Shown: one piece after another, positions 6,538-11,625 of the stretch | How positions within the stretch are numbered: position 1 is the stretch's first letter | How the letters are laid out: each line of letters opens with the position of its first letter | Source: Defluviitaleaceae bacterium | GTDB taxonomy: Bacteria > Bacillota > Clostridia > Lachnospirales > UBA5962 | Direction: 5' to 3' | Assembly (NCBI GenBank): GCA_009787435.1 | Contig: WRFW01000190.1 | Coordinates: forward strand, 1 to 11,625 | DNA length: 11,625 nt | Made by a program: the position numbers and the translations under genes | Notes under the pieces: generated by a model | The model's database searches: none | What the model saw: only the letters and a program-made list of their open reading frames with translations | What the model was told of the DNA's origin: nothing

Positions 6538-7392
6538 ATGATAAGAATAATATTTAACCCGAAAGCTGCTAGAGGGATTGGGGCAGAAAAATTTAAAAAA
6601 TTTTTGAATAGGCTTCAAGCCGAAAAAATACTATATGCCAACTATAAAACTGAAAGAAAAGGGCATGGAAAAAGCCTAGCAAGAGAGCTTTCAAAAACAA
6701 AAGAACCAATAATAGTAGCCGGGGGTGATGGCAGCATATATGATGTTATAAACGGTATGGATATGAACATTCCAATATCTATTATTCCATTAGGCACTGG
6801 AAATGATGTGGCTAAAACCCTTGGCATAAAATTTAATATAGAAAAAAATATAGAAGCATTAAAAAAACAGCCAAAATTAATAGACTATGCCACTATAAAT
6901 GAAAAATACCGCTCGCTTTCATTTATAAGTTACGGAATAGCGACAGATATGGTAAGAGCAATGGCTAGCTTTGCAAATAATAACAAAGCTAACTATTTTT
7001 TCGCTATGGTTAATATGCTTTTTAGCTTTAATGCAAAAACTTATGAATTGGAATTTAATGGCGAGAAAAAAATAGTTACAGCCGATTTTTTAAGCATTCA
7101 CAATTGCATTTATGCCGGCGGCGGCATGTATTTAGGGCACAATGCTTCCGTTACAGATGGTTTTTTAGATTTATTAATTGTTGAGTACAAAGGAAAATTT
7201 AGGCGTATTATGAACGCTATTTCTATACTTAGAAAAAATCTACATAATCAACCAAACGCTTCTATGTATAGAATAAGTAATATGAAAATAGTTTCAAAAA
7301 ATGATAAATACTGCTGTGTAGATGGCGAGATAATACAAGAAACAGCCATTAATATAAAAGTGGTGCCGGGCGGCTTGAAAATTTTATATTAG
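6538..7392 (+). CDS. Diacylglycerol/lipid kinase, YegS/DgkB family
   Basis: This 284-residue soluble kinase of the DAGK_cat superfamily phosphorylates a lipid hydroxyl with ATP. The likely substrate is diacylglycerol, returning it to phosphatidate at the inner membrane face. Motifs in order are the N-terminal strand and turn FNPKAARG (6-13), the nucleotide loop GGDGS (62-66), PLGTGND (84-90), GGGM (194-197), TDGFLD around the presumed metal-binding Asp207, and VDGE (261-264). Length and order are normal for the family. The start is fixed because TAA lies two codons upstream in frame and the protein opens directly with the first strand. There is no Shine-Dalgarno sequence, and the promoter abuts the ATG. 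Which lipid is used cannot be read from sequence: DgkB and YegS homologues look alike. It appears monocistronic. Confidence 0.85.
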   Translation: MIRIIFNPKAARGIGAEKFKKFLNRLQAEKILYANYKTERKGHGKSLARELSKTKEPIIVAGGDGSIYDVINGMDMNIPISIIPLGTGNDVAKTLGIKFNIEKNIEALKKQPKLIDYATINEKYRSLSFISYGIATDMVRAMASFANNNKANYFFAMVNMLFSFNAKTYELEFNGEKKIVTADFLSIHNCIYAGGGMYLGHNASVTDGFLDLLIVEYKGKFRRIMNAISILRKNLHNQPNASMYRISNMKIVSKNDKYCCVDGEIIQETAINIKVVPGGLKILY

Positions 7393-7394
7393 TC

Positions 7395-7567
7395 TTTTTA
7401 AGAATGCCCAAATTTAAAATATGCCAAATCTAATCCTTGGCTAGGTTACTAAATATCTTTAAATAATTTTTTAAGAATGCCCAAATTTAAACTATGCCAA
7501 ATCTAATCCTTGGCTAGGTTACTAAATATTTTTAAATAATTTTTTAAGAATGCCCAAGTTTAAAATA
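7395..7567 (+). repeat. Tandem repeat, period 73 bp, about 2.3 copies
   Basis: Copy 1 (7395-7467) and copy 2 (7468-7540) differ at only two of 73 positions. A third copy is cut off after 27 bases (7541-7567). Each full unit starts TTTTTAAGAATGCCCAA and contains a small hairpin GCCAA / TTGGC (7423-7427 with 7437-7441 in copy 1). The array begins three bases after the lipid kinase stop. It has no long ORF and no spacers. Confidence 0.9.
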
Positions 7568-7708
7568 GTATAAGCAAAGGCACAAAAAGTTACAAATATC
7601 GCTACGCAAATGATGAGATAATATAAGAACGAAACTTTTAAAAATGCTATGGCGTTTCTATTACTAAAGCTTATCTTTAATTAAGCTGTCTAGAAAACGA
7701 GCAAGTAA
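7568..7708. other. Intergenic stretch before sigK with no recognised feature
   Basis: This is the rest of the 358-bp gap between the kinase and sigK. I see no ORF with a ribosome site, no RNA gene and no convincing sigma-A or SigE promoter. A GATAAT at 7617-7622 lacks a matching -35. The sigK promoter is therefore unassigned. Confidence 0.5.
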
Positions 7709-7737
7709 TTTTTAAATTTTTTCAAAAATTCATTTAT

Positions 7738-7743
7738 AGGAGG
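7738..7743 (+). promoter_or_regulatory. Ribosome binding site fixing the GTG start of sigK
   Basis: A perfect AGGAGG lies seven bases before the GTG at 7751. The frame stays open upstream back to the TAA at 7706-7708 but has no start codon there, so translation should begin at this GTG. Confidence 0.85.
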
Positions 7744-7750
7744 TATTAGT

Positions 7751-8395
7751 GTGGGTGAAAATGCATTCCTGCCTATACTAACTAAAGAAGAAGAACAGCA
7801 ATTAATCTCACAAATAGATGAAGATGAAAACGCAAGAAACAAGCTAATAGAGCATAATTTAAGGCTCGTTGCACACATAGTGAAAAAGTATCACAATCAC
7901 AGACACATAACAGGGGATTTAATCGGCATAGGAACTATAGGGCTAATTAAAGGCATAAATAGCTACAAGGCAGATAAAAACACACGCCTTGCAACATATG
8001 CCGCCCGCTGTATAGAAAATGAGATACTTATGACTCTTAGAAAAATGAAAAAATACCAAAATGATATTAGTATGCAAGAAACGCTTGGCACAGATGCAGA
8101 GGGAAATGAAATTAAAGTTGAAGATAAACTAGCTTCAGAGGGATACAGCATAGAAGATGAAGTTCACACTTCTATGCATAATAAGCTTCTTTTAAATGCC
8201 ATAGAAAGAGTTTTACACGGGCGTGAAAAACAAATAATAGAGCTTAGATACGGGCTTTATGGCAAAGAAGAGCTTACACAAAGGGAAATTGCAAATCTTT
8301 TAGGAATCTCTAGGTCTTACGTATCAAGAATAGCTATAGACCTACCGTGTATTGAAAATAAGTTTATACTTCGTCAAACTGTTTCGTCAGTATAA
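7751..8395 (+). CDS. sigK: Sporulation sigma factor SigK, no pro-sequence, altered C-terminus
   Basis: This 214-residue sigma-70-type factor is closest to SigK, which directs late mother-cell transcription in sporulation. Region 2 contains IEHNLRLVAHIVKKY (33-47), DLIGIGTIGLIKGINSY and RLATYAARCIENEIL. The SigK-type linker GTDAEGNEI is at 113-121. Region 4 contains HGREKQIIELRYGLYG and TQREIANLLGISRSYVSRI (176-194). The SigK-specific wording (VAHIVKKY, SRSYVSRI) separates it from SigE. Two things are odd. Translation begins at what is the processed N-terminus in B. subtilis, so no inhibitory pro-peptide is made. After Ile194 the expected EKRAL-KL end of the recognition helix is replaced by 20 unrelated residues (AIDLPCIENKF...). 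No other frame restores it. The DNA-binding end may thus be damaged. No skin element interrupts the gene. Confidence 0.85.
   Translation: MGENAFLPILTKEEEQQLISQIDEDENARNKLIEHNLRLVAHIVKKYHNHRHITGDLIGIGTIGLIKGINSYKADKNTRLATYAARCIENEILMTLRKMKKYQNDISMQETLGTDAEGNEIKVEDKLASEGYSIEDEVHTSMHNKLLLNAIERVLHGREKQIIELRYGLYGKEELTQREIANLLGISRSYVSRIAIDLPCIENKFILRQTVSSV
8364..8395 (+). repeat. Imperfect palindrome covering the altered end of sigK
   Basis: TTATACT (8364-8370) pairs with AGTATAA (8389-8395), and AAA/TTT pair further in. The palindrome contains the new sigK stop codon and carries TCGTC twice. TTCGTCAGT also occurs in element C at 9254-9262. It ends three bases before palindromic element B. Confidence 0.5.
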
Positions 8396-8397
8396 TA

Positions 8398-8471
8398 ATA
8401 TTAAACCTATATTTCTTCGCTGAAGAGTTTTGCTTCGCGAAACAACACGCTCATCAATATAGTTTTAATAT
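8398..8471. repeat. Palindromic repeat element, copy B (74 bp)
   Basis: The outer arms ATATTAAACCTATAT (8398-8412) and ATATAGTTTTAATAT (8457-8471) pair at 14 of 15 positions. The core 8415-8445 matches copy A (3003-3033) at 28 of 31 bases. It includes GTTTTGCTTCGCGAAAC (8427-8443), a 7-bp hairpin with a three-base loop. The element lies just after the altered sigK end and encodes no protein. Confidence 0.75.
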
Positions 8472-8501
8472 AAAGCACCAATTTTATATAGGGAGAAGAA
8501 A

Positions 8502-8597
8502 ATGACCAACAAGCAAAGAATAATCAATCTTTTTAAAATTATAGTAGGAACTAATAATGACGAACAAACAATTGAAAGAACTAGTGAACCAAAATAG
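8502..8597 (+). CDS. Tiny ORF, 31 residues, unknown
   Basis: GGGAG (8491-8495) lies six bases before an ATG that opens a 31-residue frame, MTNKQRIINLFKIIVGTNND followed by a polar tail to TAG. The ribosome site is good. The peptide has one short hydrophobic stretch and resembles no family I know. Its first five codons are nearly repeated at the start of the next tiny ORF (8557), which overlaps it in another frame. It could be a leader peptide, a remnant or chance. Confidence 0.3.
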   Translation: MTNKQRIINLFKIIVGTNNDEQTIERTSEPK

Positions 8598-8715
8598 AAT
8601 ATCAAAAGAAGATGCTAGAAAATTAAAAAAGCCATCCGTGTTTCGGCGTGGCTTTAATTATATTGCAGAGCTTATTAAGTTCGTTATAACTCTGGAACCT
8701 CCTGAAGATAAGTAG
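8557..8715 (+). CDS. Small ORF, 52 residues, unknown
   Basis: AGGA (8546-8549) lies seven bases before an ATG giving a 52-residue lysine-rich peptide. It opens MTNKQLKELVNQNRISKEDA, a plausible amphipathic helix, continues RKLKKPSVFRRGF, and has a short hydrophobic stretch YIAELIKFVITL. Against it, the frame runs through the terminator hairpin at 8628-8655 and overlaps the last 32 bases of the convergent gene on the other strand. The opening MTNKQ is shared with the ORF at 8502, suggesting a small duplication. I do not recognise it. Confidence 0.3.
   Translation: MTNKQLKELVNQNRISKEDARKLKKPSVFRRGFNYIAELIKFVITLEPPEDK
8628..8655 (-). terminator. Terminator of the FMN-bind-like gene
   Basis: AAAGCCA (8628-8634) pairs with TGGCTTT (8649-8655), and CCG/CGG form an inner stem. 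On the minus strand the stem runs into six T's, a good intrinsic terminator about 30 bp past the stop of the 8684-9172 gene. On the plus strand the following TTTAATTATATT is weaker. Confidence 0.75.
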
Positions 8716-9172
8716 CAGAGGTATTCATTGCTTCGGTTATTGCTCTTGCTATGGCGTTTATTAAAACTCTGCTTGTAGTTTGTGCATAAATATCATTTTC
8801 AAATGTTAGTGTTTGGTTTTCTAAAATATATTCCGATATATTTTCAAGTGTAATTTCTAATAGAGGATAAAAAATAACTTGGTTTTCTGTTAATGGGGCT
8901 AACTCTATGTTAGTTATTTCATTTTCCGAAACAGTAACTACTACATAAGCATTTTGATAATTTAACGGAACATATGCTGTAAAACTGCCCGGCGAAAAGC
9001 TTCCAGCTTGTTTATGCTCATAACCCTCTATATTGTATACTGCTGGCATAGTTTCACCGCCTCTTCCTAGAAACATGTAAAGTAAAGTGAAAATTAGTAT
9101 AAGCCCTATTACAACCGCTATTCCTAATTTTATTATTTGTCTTATGTGCAACACAAAAATTTTTGGTCGCAT
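8684..9172 (-). CDS. Membrane-anchored protein with a degenerate FMN-bind-like domain
   Basis: This 162-residue protein has a basic N-terminus (RPKIFVLHIRQIIK) and one transmembrane helix at about residues 14-35. That predicts an inside-to-outside anchor with the rest extracytoplasmic. Residues 64-146 resemble the FMN-bind fold: YVVVTVSENEITNIEL, a middle helix region, then DIYAQTTSRVLINAIARAI. The last segment aligns with the family's SGATxTSRAIIxAV stretch, but the SGAT bases of the motif read IYAQ. The threonine that carries covalent flavin in such proteins is therefore replaced, and flavin attachment is doubtful. AGGAG lies seven bases before the ATG. It is a single gene with its own terminator and a SigE-like promoter match 195-225 bp upstream. 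That match and its place beside sigK suggest a sporulation link, which is inference. The domain call itself is moderate. Confidence 0.55.
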   Translation of the reverse strand: MRPKIFVLHIRQIIKLGIAVVIGLILIFTLLYMFLGRGGETMPAVYNIEGYEHKQAGSFSPGSFTAYVPLNYQNAYVVVTVSENEITNIELAPLTENQVIFYPLLEITLENISEYILENQTLTFENDIYAQTTSRVLINAIARAITEAMNTSATYLQEVPEL

Positions 9173-9243
9173 TTTGTATCTCCTTTTTAAATAAATTTTA
9201 TATTAATTCTGAAGCAAAAGTTGAGAAGTTTTGCTATATTTTT

Positions 9244-9314
9244 ATAAAATTTCTTCGTCAGTCCGTACTAGTTTGCTACAAGCAAACATCGTCCTCATTT
9301 CTTAGTAATTTTAT
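9244..9314. repeat. Palindromic element, possibly diverged copy C (71 bp)
   Basis: Outer arms ATAAAATT (9244-9251) and AATTTTAT (9307-9314) enclose TTCTTCG near the left arm. A central perfect 7-bp hairpin, GTTTGCT-ACA-AGCAAAC, occupies 9271-9287. The arrangement (AT-rich arms, TTCTTCG, central GTTTxGCT hairpin, CG..CTCAT to its right) parallels elements A and B, although the bases differ more. A further AGCAAAA/TTTTGCT hairpin lies at 9213-9235. Both would be in the 5' leader of the minus-strand gene. Confidence 0.5.
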
Positions 9315-9366
9315 TAAAAATAAACACAAAACTTTTCCTAACCTTTGACATAGGATTAATAATTTA

Positions 9367-9395
9367 ATTTTATGCAGATTGTGTTTTCAATATGC
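9367..9395 (-). promoter_or_regulatory. SigE-type promoter match upstream of the FMN-bind-like gene
   Basis: On the minus strand, GCATATT (9389-9395) fits the SigE -35 consensus KMATATT. CATAAAAT (9367-9374) fits the -10 consensus CATACAHT at 7 of 8 positions. The spacing is 14 bp, as SigE requires. The leader to the ATG at 9172 would be about 190 nt and contain element C. Confidence 0.4.
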
Positions 9396-9405
9396 CCACA
9401 GCTTG

Positions 9406-9417
9406 AGAGTATACTCT
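9406..9417. promoter_or_regulatory. Perfect 12-bp palindrome upstream of the addB operon promoter
   Basis: AGAGTATACTCT is its own reverse complement and ends 11 bp before the -35 of the addB-operon promoter. It lies between that promoter and the divergent SigE-like site. It has the shape of a dimeric regulator site, but no regulator is recognised. Confidence 0.35.
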
Positions 9418-9428
9418 TTAAAATTCAC

Positions 9429-9457
9429 TTGACATTACCCGCCAAAACTTTTATAAT
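9429..9457 (+). promoter_or_regulatory. Consensus sigma-A promoter of the addB operon
   Basis: A perfect TTGACA (9429-9434) and a perfect TATAAT (9452-9457) are separated by exactly 17 bp, about 25 bp before a strong ribosome site. It should be strong and constitutive unless repressed. Confidence 0.9.
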
Positions 9458-9480
9458 TAATATATAAAGAACATACAAAC

Positions 9481-9490
9481 GGGGGGGTGA
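9481..9490 (+). promoter_or_regulatory. Strong ribosome binding site with no normal start codon after it
   Basis: GGGGGGGTGA is close to the full anti-16S complement (AAGGAGGTGA). At the ideal distance of seven bases after GGGGG stands ATA (9495), not ATG, GTG or TTG. The GTG inside the site itself meets TAG after three codons. Confidence 0.75.
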
Positions 9491-9494
9491 TTAA

Positions 9495-9680
9495 ATAGTT
9501 AATCATAAAGAAATTGCTATATTCCAAAAAGAGCATTTATACAGCTTGCTTGCAACTAGAGCTGTGTTAGATAAAGTGCCCAGAGAACTAGAGCAGTTTA
9601 TATCTCAGCAAATTTCAAAAATGGACGCTGAAGATGTGGCATACGTTCGCGAGCAAGTACAATTATTATATGGAAAATAA
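9495..9680 (+). CDS. Conserved-looking small protein before addB, apparent ATA start
   Basis: The frame from ATA 9495 gives 61 residues: (M)VNHKEIAIFQKEHLYSLLA, then TRAVLDKVPRELEQFISQQ and ISKMDAEDVAYVREQVQLLYGK, ending TAA three bases before the addB ATG. Composition is that of a real soluble, mainly helical protein. Its tight spacing to addB and shared strong promoter suggest one operon. I do not recognise the family. TAA at 9492 blocks an earlier start. The first in-frame normal start codons (TTG 9546, GTG 9567, ATG 9621) have no ribosome site and would remove a quarter or more of the protein. Either AUA is used or the start was lost by mutation from ATG. Confidence 0.6.
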   Translation: MVNHKEIAIFQKEHLYSLLATRAVLDKVPRELEQFISQQISKMDAEDVAYVREQVQLLYGK

Positions 9681-9683
9681 AAA

Positions 9684-11625
9684 ATGATAAATTTTATATT
9701 AGGCAGAGCAGGCACAGGAAAAACATTTAAAGCGATAAATGAAGCTATACAAAAAAGAAATGAAAATGAAACAGTTATTTTTATAGTGCCAGAGCAGTAT
9801 ACATTGCAAGCTGAAAGAAATATTATTGCCCATTCAAAAAAAAGAGTTACAGACATTCGTGTGCTCAGTTTTAAAAGGTTAGCATATGAAGTTACAGAAA
9901 ATAAGCCAGTCCATGATGATATAAGCAAAACAATGGTTCTATTCAAAATTTTAAAAGATATAGAGCTTTCTTTTTATACTAACGTTAACTTAGACACTGG
10001 CTTTTTACAAAGTTTATCGCACACAATTTCAGAGCTATTTCATGCAAATATAGAGCCTGTTATGCTCAAAAATTTAGATATTATAGACGAGCAAACTAAG
10101 CTTAAAACTGAAGATATAGCAAAAATTTTAGAAGCTTATAAACTTGAAACCGAAAACTTCGTAACGACAGATAATGCACTAACGACGCTTTATAAAAACA
10201 TACCAGAGATAGTAAAAGGGGCTTATATATACATAGATTCATTTAATTCTTTTAGCGAACAAGAAAATAAAATAATATTAAGACTTACCCAGTTTGCAAA
10301 AGAAGTTAACATTTGTTTAACGACAGACTGTATTAAAAAACCAACAGAGGGCGAGCTTTTTTATGAAACAAAATCTACATTAGCTAAGCTAGCACCTATA
10401 AATAATTATATAATTTTAACTGAAAATAAACGCCACTTAAACGAGCTAGCACAGCTTGAAAAATCATTTTTTGAAAAAGTGTCTATTAAAAAACATGAAA
10501 ATATAAAGCTTATCGCTTGCGAAAACTTTTATGATGAAGTTTATAAAACGGCATATGAAATTAAAAAACTAACTACAGACTACGACAGTAAAACTGAAAT
10601 CCAAAGATTTAGAGATATTGCAATATTAGCCCCAGATGAATATGAAACAGCTATAAAAGTTATTTTCAAAGAACATGGTATACCATTTTTTATGGACAAA
10701 ACGAGAGAAGCCGCAAGCTACCCTCTTATAATTTTTTTAAATAGCCTAATGGAAGTTATTTTCACAAAATATAATAAATCTATGTTTATTTTGCTTAAAA
10801 CAGGGCTATTAAATTTTACAGACGAAGAAGTGGACTTGCTTGAAAATTATAGCTTGGCATATGGCATAAAGGGTTACAAATGGAAAATGCCTTTTGCAAA
10901 TAAAAAAATGGAATACATAAGGCAAAAACTTTTAAGAGAATTAAAACCTTTTGAAATAATTTTTGAAAAACCTGAAAAAATAAATTTAATATGCAAACAA
11001 TTTTTTGAAGCATTGCTTCTTAGAAGAAAAAAACTTGAAAAGCTAGCCGAAGTGCCAGAAAATATGACTATTTATAAGCAAATAATATCTATATTTGAAA
11101 ATATGGTAAACTTTTTAGGCGAAAATATAGTCTCAGCTAAAGAATTTTATTCTATAATGAAAACGGGAATAGAATGTGCTTCTATAGGCAAAATTCCAGA
11201 CGCTCTTGATAGTGTTTTAGTTGGAAACATAGAAAGAACTAGGCTTGGAACTATGAAAAGCTTATTTGTTCTAGGAAATAATAGCACAAGTGTAGGGGGC
11301 TTAAGCCTTTTCAGTGAATATGAAAAAGACCTTTTGCATAGCTATGGTGTGGCAATTAAAGGTGCTAAGCATAAAATATTTTCTTCAGAGTTTTCCTTTT
11401 ATAGTGCGTATACGAAGCCTACAGAAAAGCTAACGATAACTTATTCAAAAAAAGACTTGCATGGAAAATCTAAACCCGTGCCTTTAATGATTTCTTCTTT
11501 AAAAAATACAATCAAAGAAACGAGACAAGCGGGCACAAATATCGAAAATTTAAACAAAGCCGATGAAGAAGATTACTTTTTAGATGATATAGCAATTAGA
11601 AGTTACTACTTTCATAATTTTTCTG
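9684..11625 (+). CDS. addB: AddB, ATP-dependent helicase/nuclease subunit B (partial, 3' end missing)
   Basis: The frame is open from ATG to the right edge: 647 codons of a protein that is usually about 1,150 residues. AddB pairs with AddA to resect double-strand breaks and recognise Chi, feeding RecA; it is the Firmicute counterpart of RecBCD. The N-terminus MINFILGRAGTGKT carries the AddB Walker A loop (GRAGTGKT, 7-14), followed by FIVPEQYTLQAERNI and the segment VLSFKRLAYEV, typical of AddB. Further on come IYIDSFNSFSEQE, DIAILAPDEYE, GIPFFMDKTREAASYPL and VLVGNIERTRLGTMKSLFVLG, matching the helicase-like second half. The C-terminal nuclease and its iron-sulphur cysteines lie outside the window. 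GGAA eight bases before the ATG, within the end of the preceding ORF, suggests translational coupling. addA would be expected just beyond. Confidence 0.92.
   Translation, partial: MINFILGRAGTGKTFKAINEAIQKRNENETVIFIVPEQYTLQAERNIIAHSKKRVTDIRVLSFKRLAYEVTENKPVHDDISKTMVLFKILKDIELSFYTNVNLDTGFLQSLSHTISELFHANIEPVMLKNLDIIDEQTKLKTEDIAKILEAYKLETENFVTTDNALTTLYKNIPEIVKGAYIYIDSFNSFSEQENKIILRLTQFAKEVNICLTTDCIKKPTEGELFYETKSTLAKLAPINNYIILTENKRHLNELAQLEKSFFEKVSIKKHENIKLIACENFYDEVYKTAYEIKKLTTDYDSKTEIQRFRDIAILAPDEYETAIKVIFKEHGIPFFMDKTREAASYPLIIFLNSLMEVIFTKYNKSMFILLKTGLLNFTDEEVDLLENYSLAYGIKGYKWKMPFANKKMEYIRQKLLRELKPFEIIFEKPEKINLICKQFFEALLLRRKKLEKLAEVPENMTIYKQIISIFENMVNFLGENIVSAKEFYSIMKTGIECASIGKIPDALDSVLVGNIERTRLGTMKSLFVLGNNSTSVGGLSLFSEYEKDLLHSYGVAIKGAKHKIFSSEFSFYSAYTKPTEKLTITYSKKDLHGKSKPVPLMISSLKNTIKETRQAGTNIENLNKADEEDYFLDDIAIRSYYFHNFS

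Noticed and set aside
7395..7567. CRISPR array
   Set aside because: The repeat units are directly adjacent with a 73-bp period and no unique spacers; no cas genes are present.
8333..8395. Simple frameshift as the cause of the altered SigK end
   Set aside because: Neither alternative frame encodes an EKxAL-like continuation; both hit stops quickly, so the DNA itself has been replaced.
9163..9348. Plus-strand 61-codon frame
   Set aside because: It runs through the ribosome site of the opposite gene and through palindromic element C, and has no ribosome site of its own.
9345..9373. Second plus-strand promoter, TTGACA with TTTTAT at 17 bp
   Set aside because: The -10 is poor and the perfect promoter at 9429-9457 is closer to the operon. 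It overlaps the SigE-like -10 on the other strand.
9468..9479. LexA/SOS box GAACATACAAAC before the addB operon
   Set aside because: Only the left half fits GAAC-N4-GTTC; the right half AAAC does not.

Overview
This AT-rich window (roughly 70% A+T by eye) looks like a chromosomal stretch from an endospore-lineage Firmicute of the class Clostridia. The evidence is a mother-cell sigma factor of the SigK type, an AddB-type (not RecBCD) recombination nuclease, a TsaB/RimI pair at the left edge, Firmicute-style AGGAGG ribosome sites, and GTG/TTG starts. No tRNA, rRNA, CRISPR array or insertion-sequence transposase was seen.

Layout. Positions 1-69 hold the last codons of tsaB, followed by a short N-terminally truncated RimI-like acetyltransferase (144-464). 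These lie between two copies of a 73-bp repeat that carries a hairpin. A Lon-family protease of the LonB/LonC type follows (577-2943). It converges on copA, a copper-exporting P1B ATPase on the minus strand (3114-5420), and a bidirectional terminator plus an 81-bp palindromic repeat separate the two. Divergent from copA is an EcsC-family gene whose 5' end carries a run of eight C's that appears to split its natural start from the rest of the frame. Next is a diacylglycerol/lipid kinase (6538-7392), apparently read from a leaderless mRNA.

The right half begins with a 73-bp tandem repeat and then sigK (7751-8395). This sigK starts directly at the mature N-terminus and ends in about 20 foreign residues where the end of the region 4 recognition helix should be. 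A second copy of the palindromic repeat and two tiny candidate ORFs follow. A membrane-anchored FMN-bind-like protein on the minus strand (8684-9172) has a convincing SigE-type promoter match far upstream. The last 2.2 kb is a sigma-A-driven operon: a 61-residue unknown protein that seems to lack a normal start codon, then addB, which runs off the right end.

The genes are mostly ordinary housekeeping functions (tRNA t6A/ribosome modification, proteolysis, copper export, lipid phosphorylation, recombination). The unusual material is between and at the edges of genes: at least three families of short palindromic or tandem repeats, and several gene ends that look altered (RimI N-terminus, EcsC 5' end, SigK C-terminus, the ATA start). 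No self-evident new multi-gene system is visible. The best leads are the palindromic repeat family, its link to the altered sigK, and the unusual translation starts.
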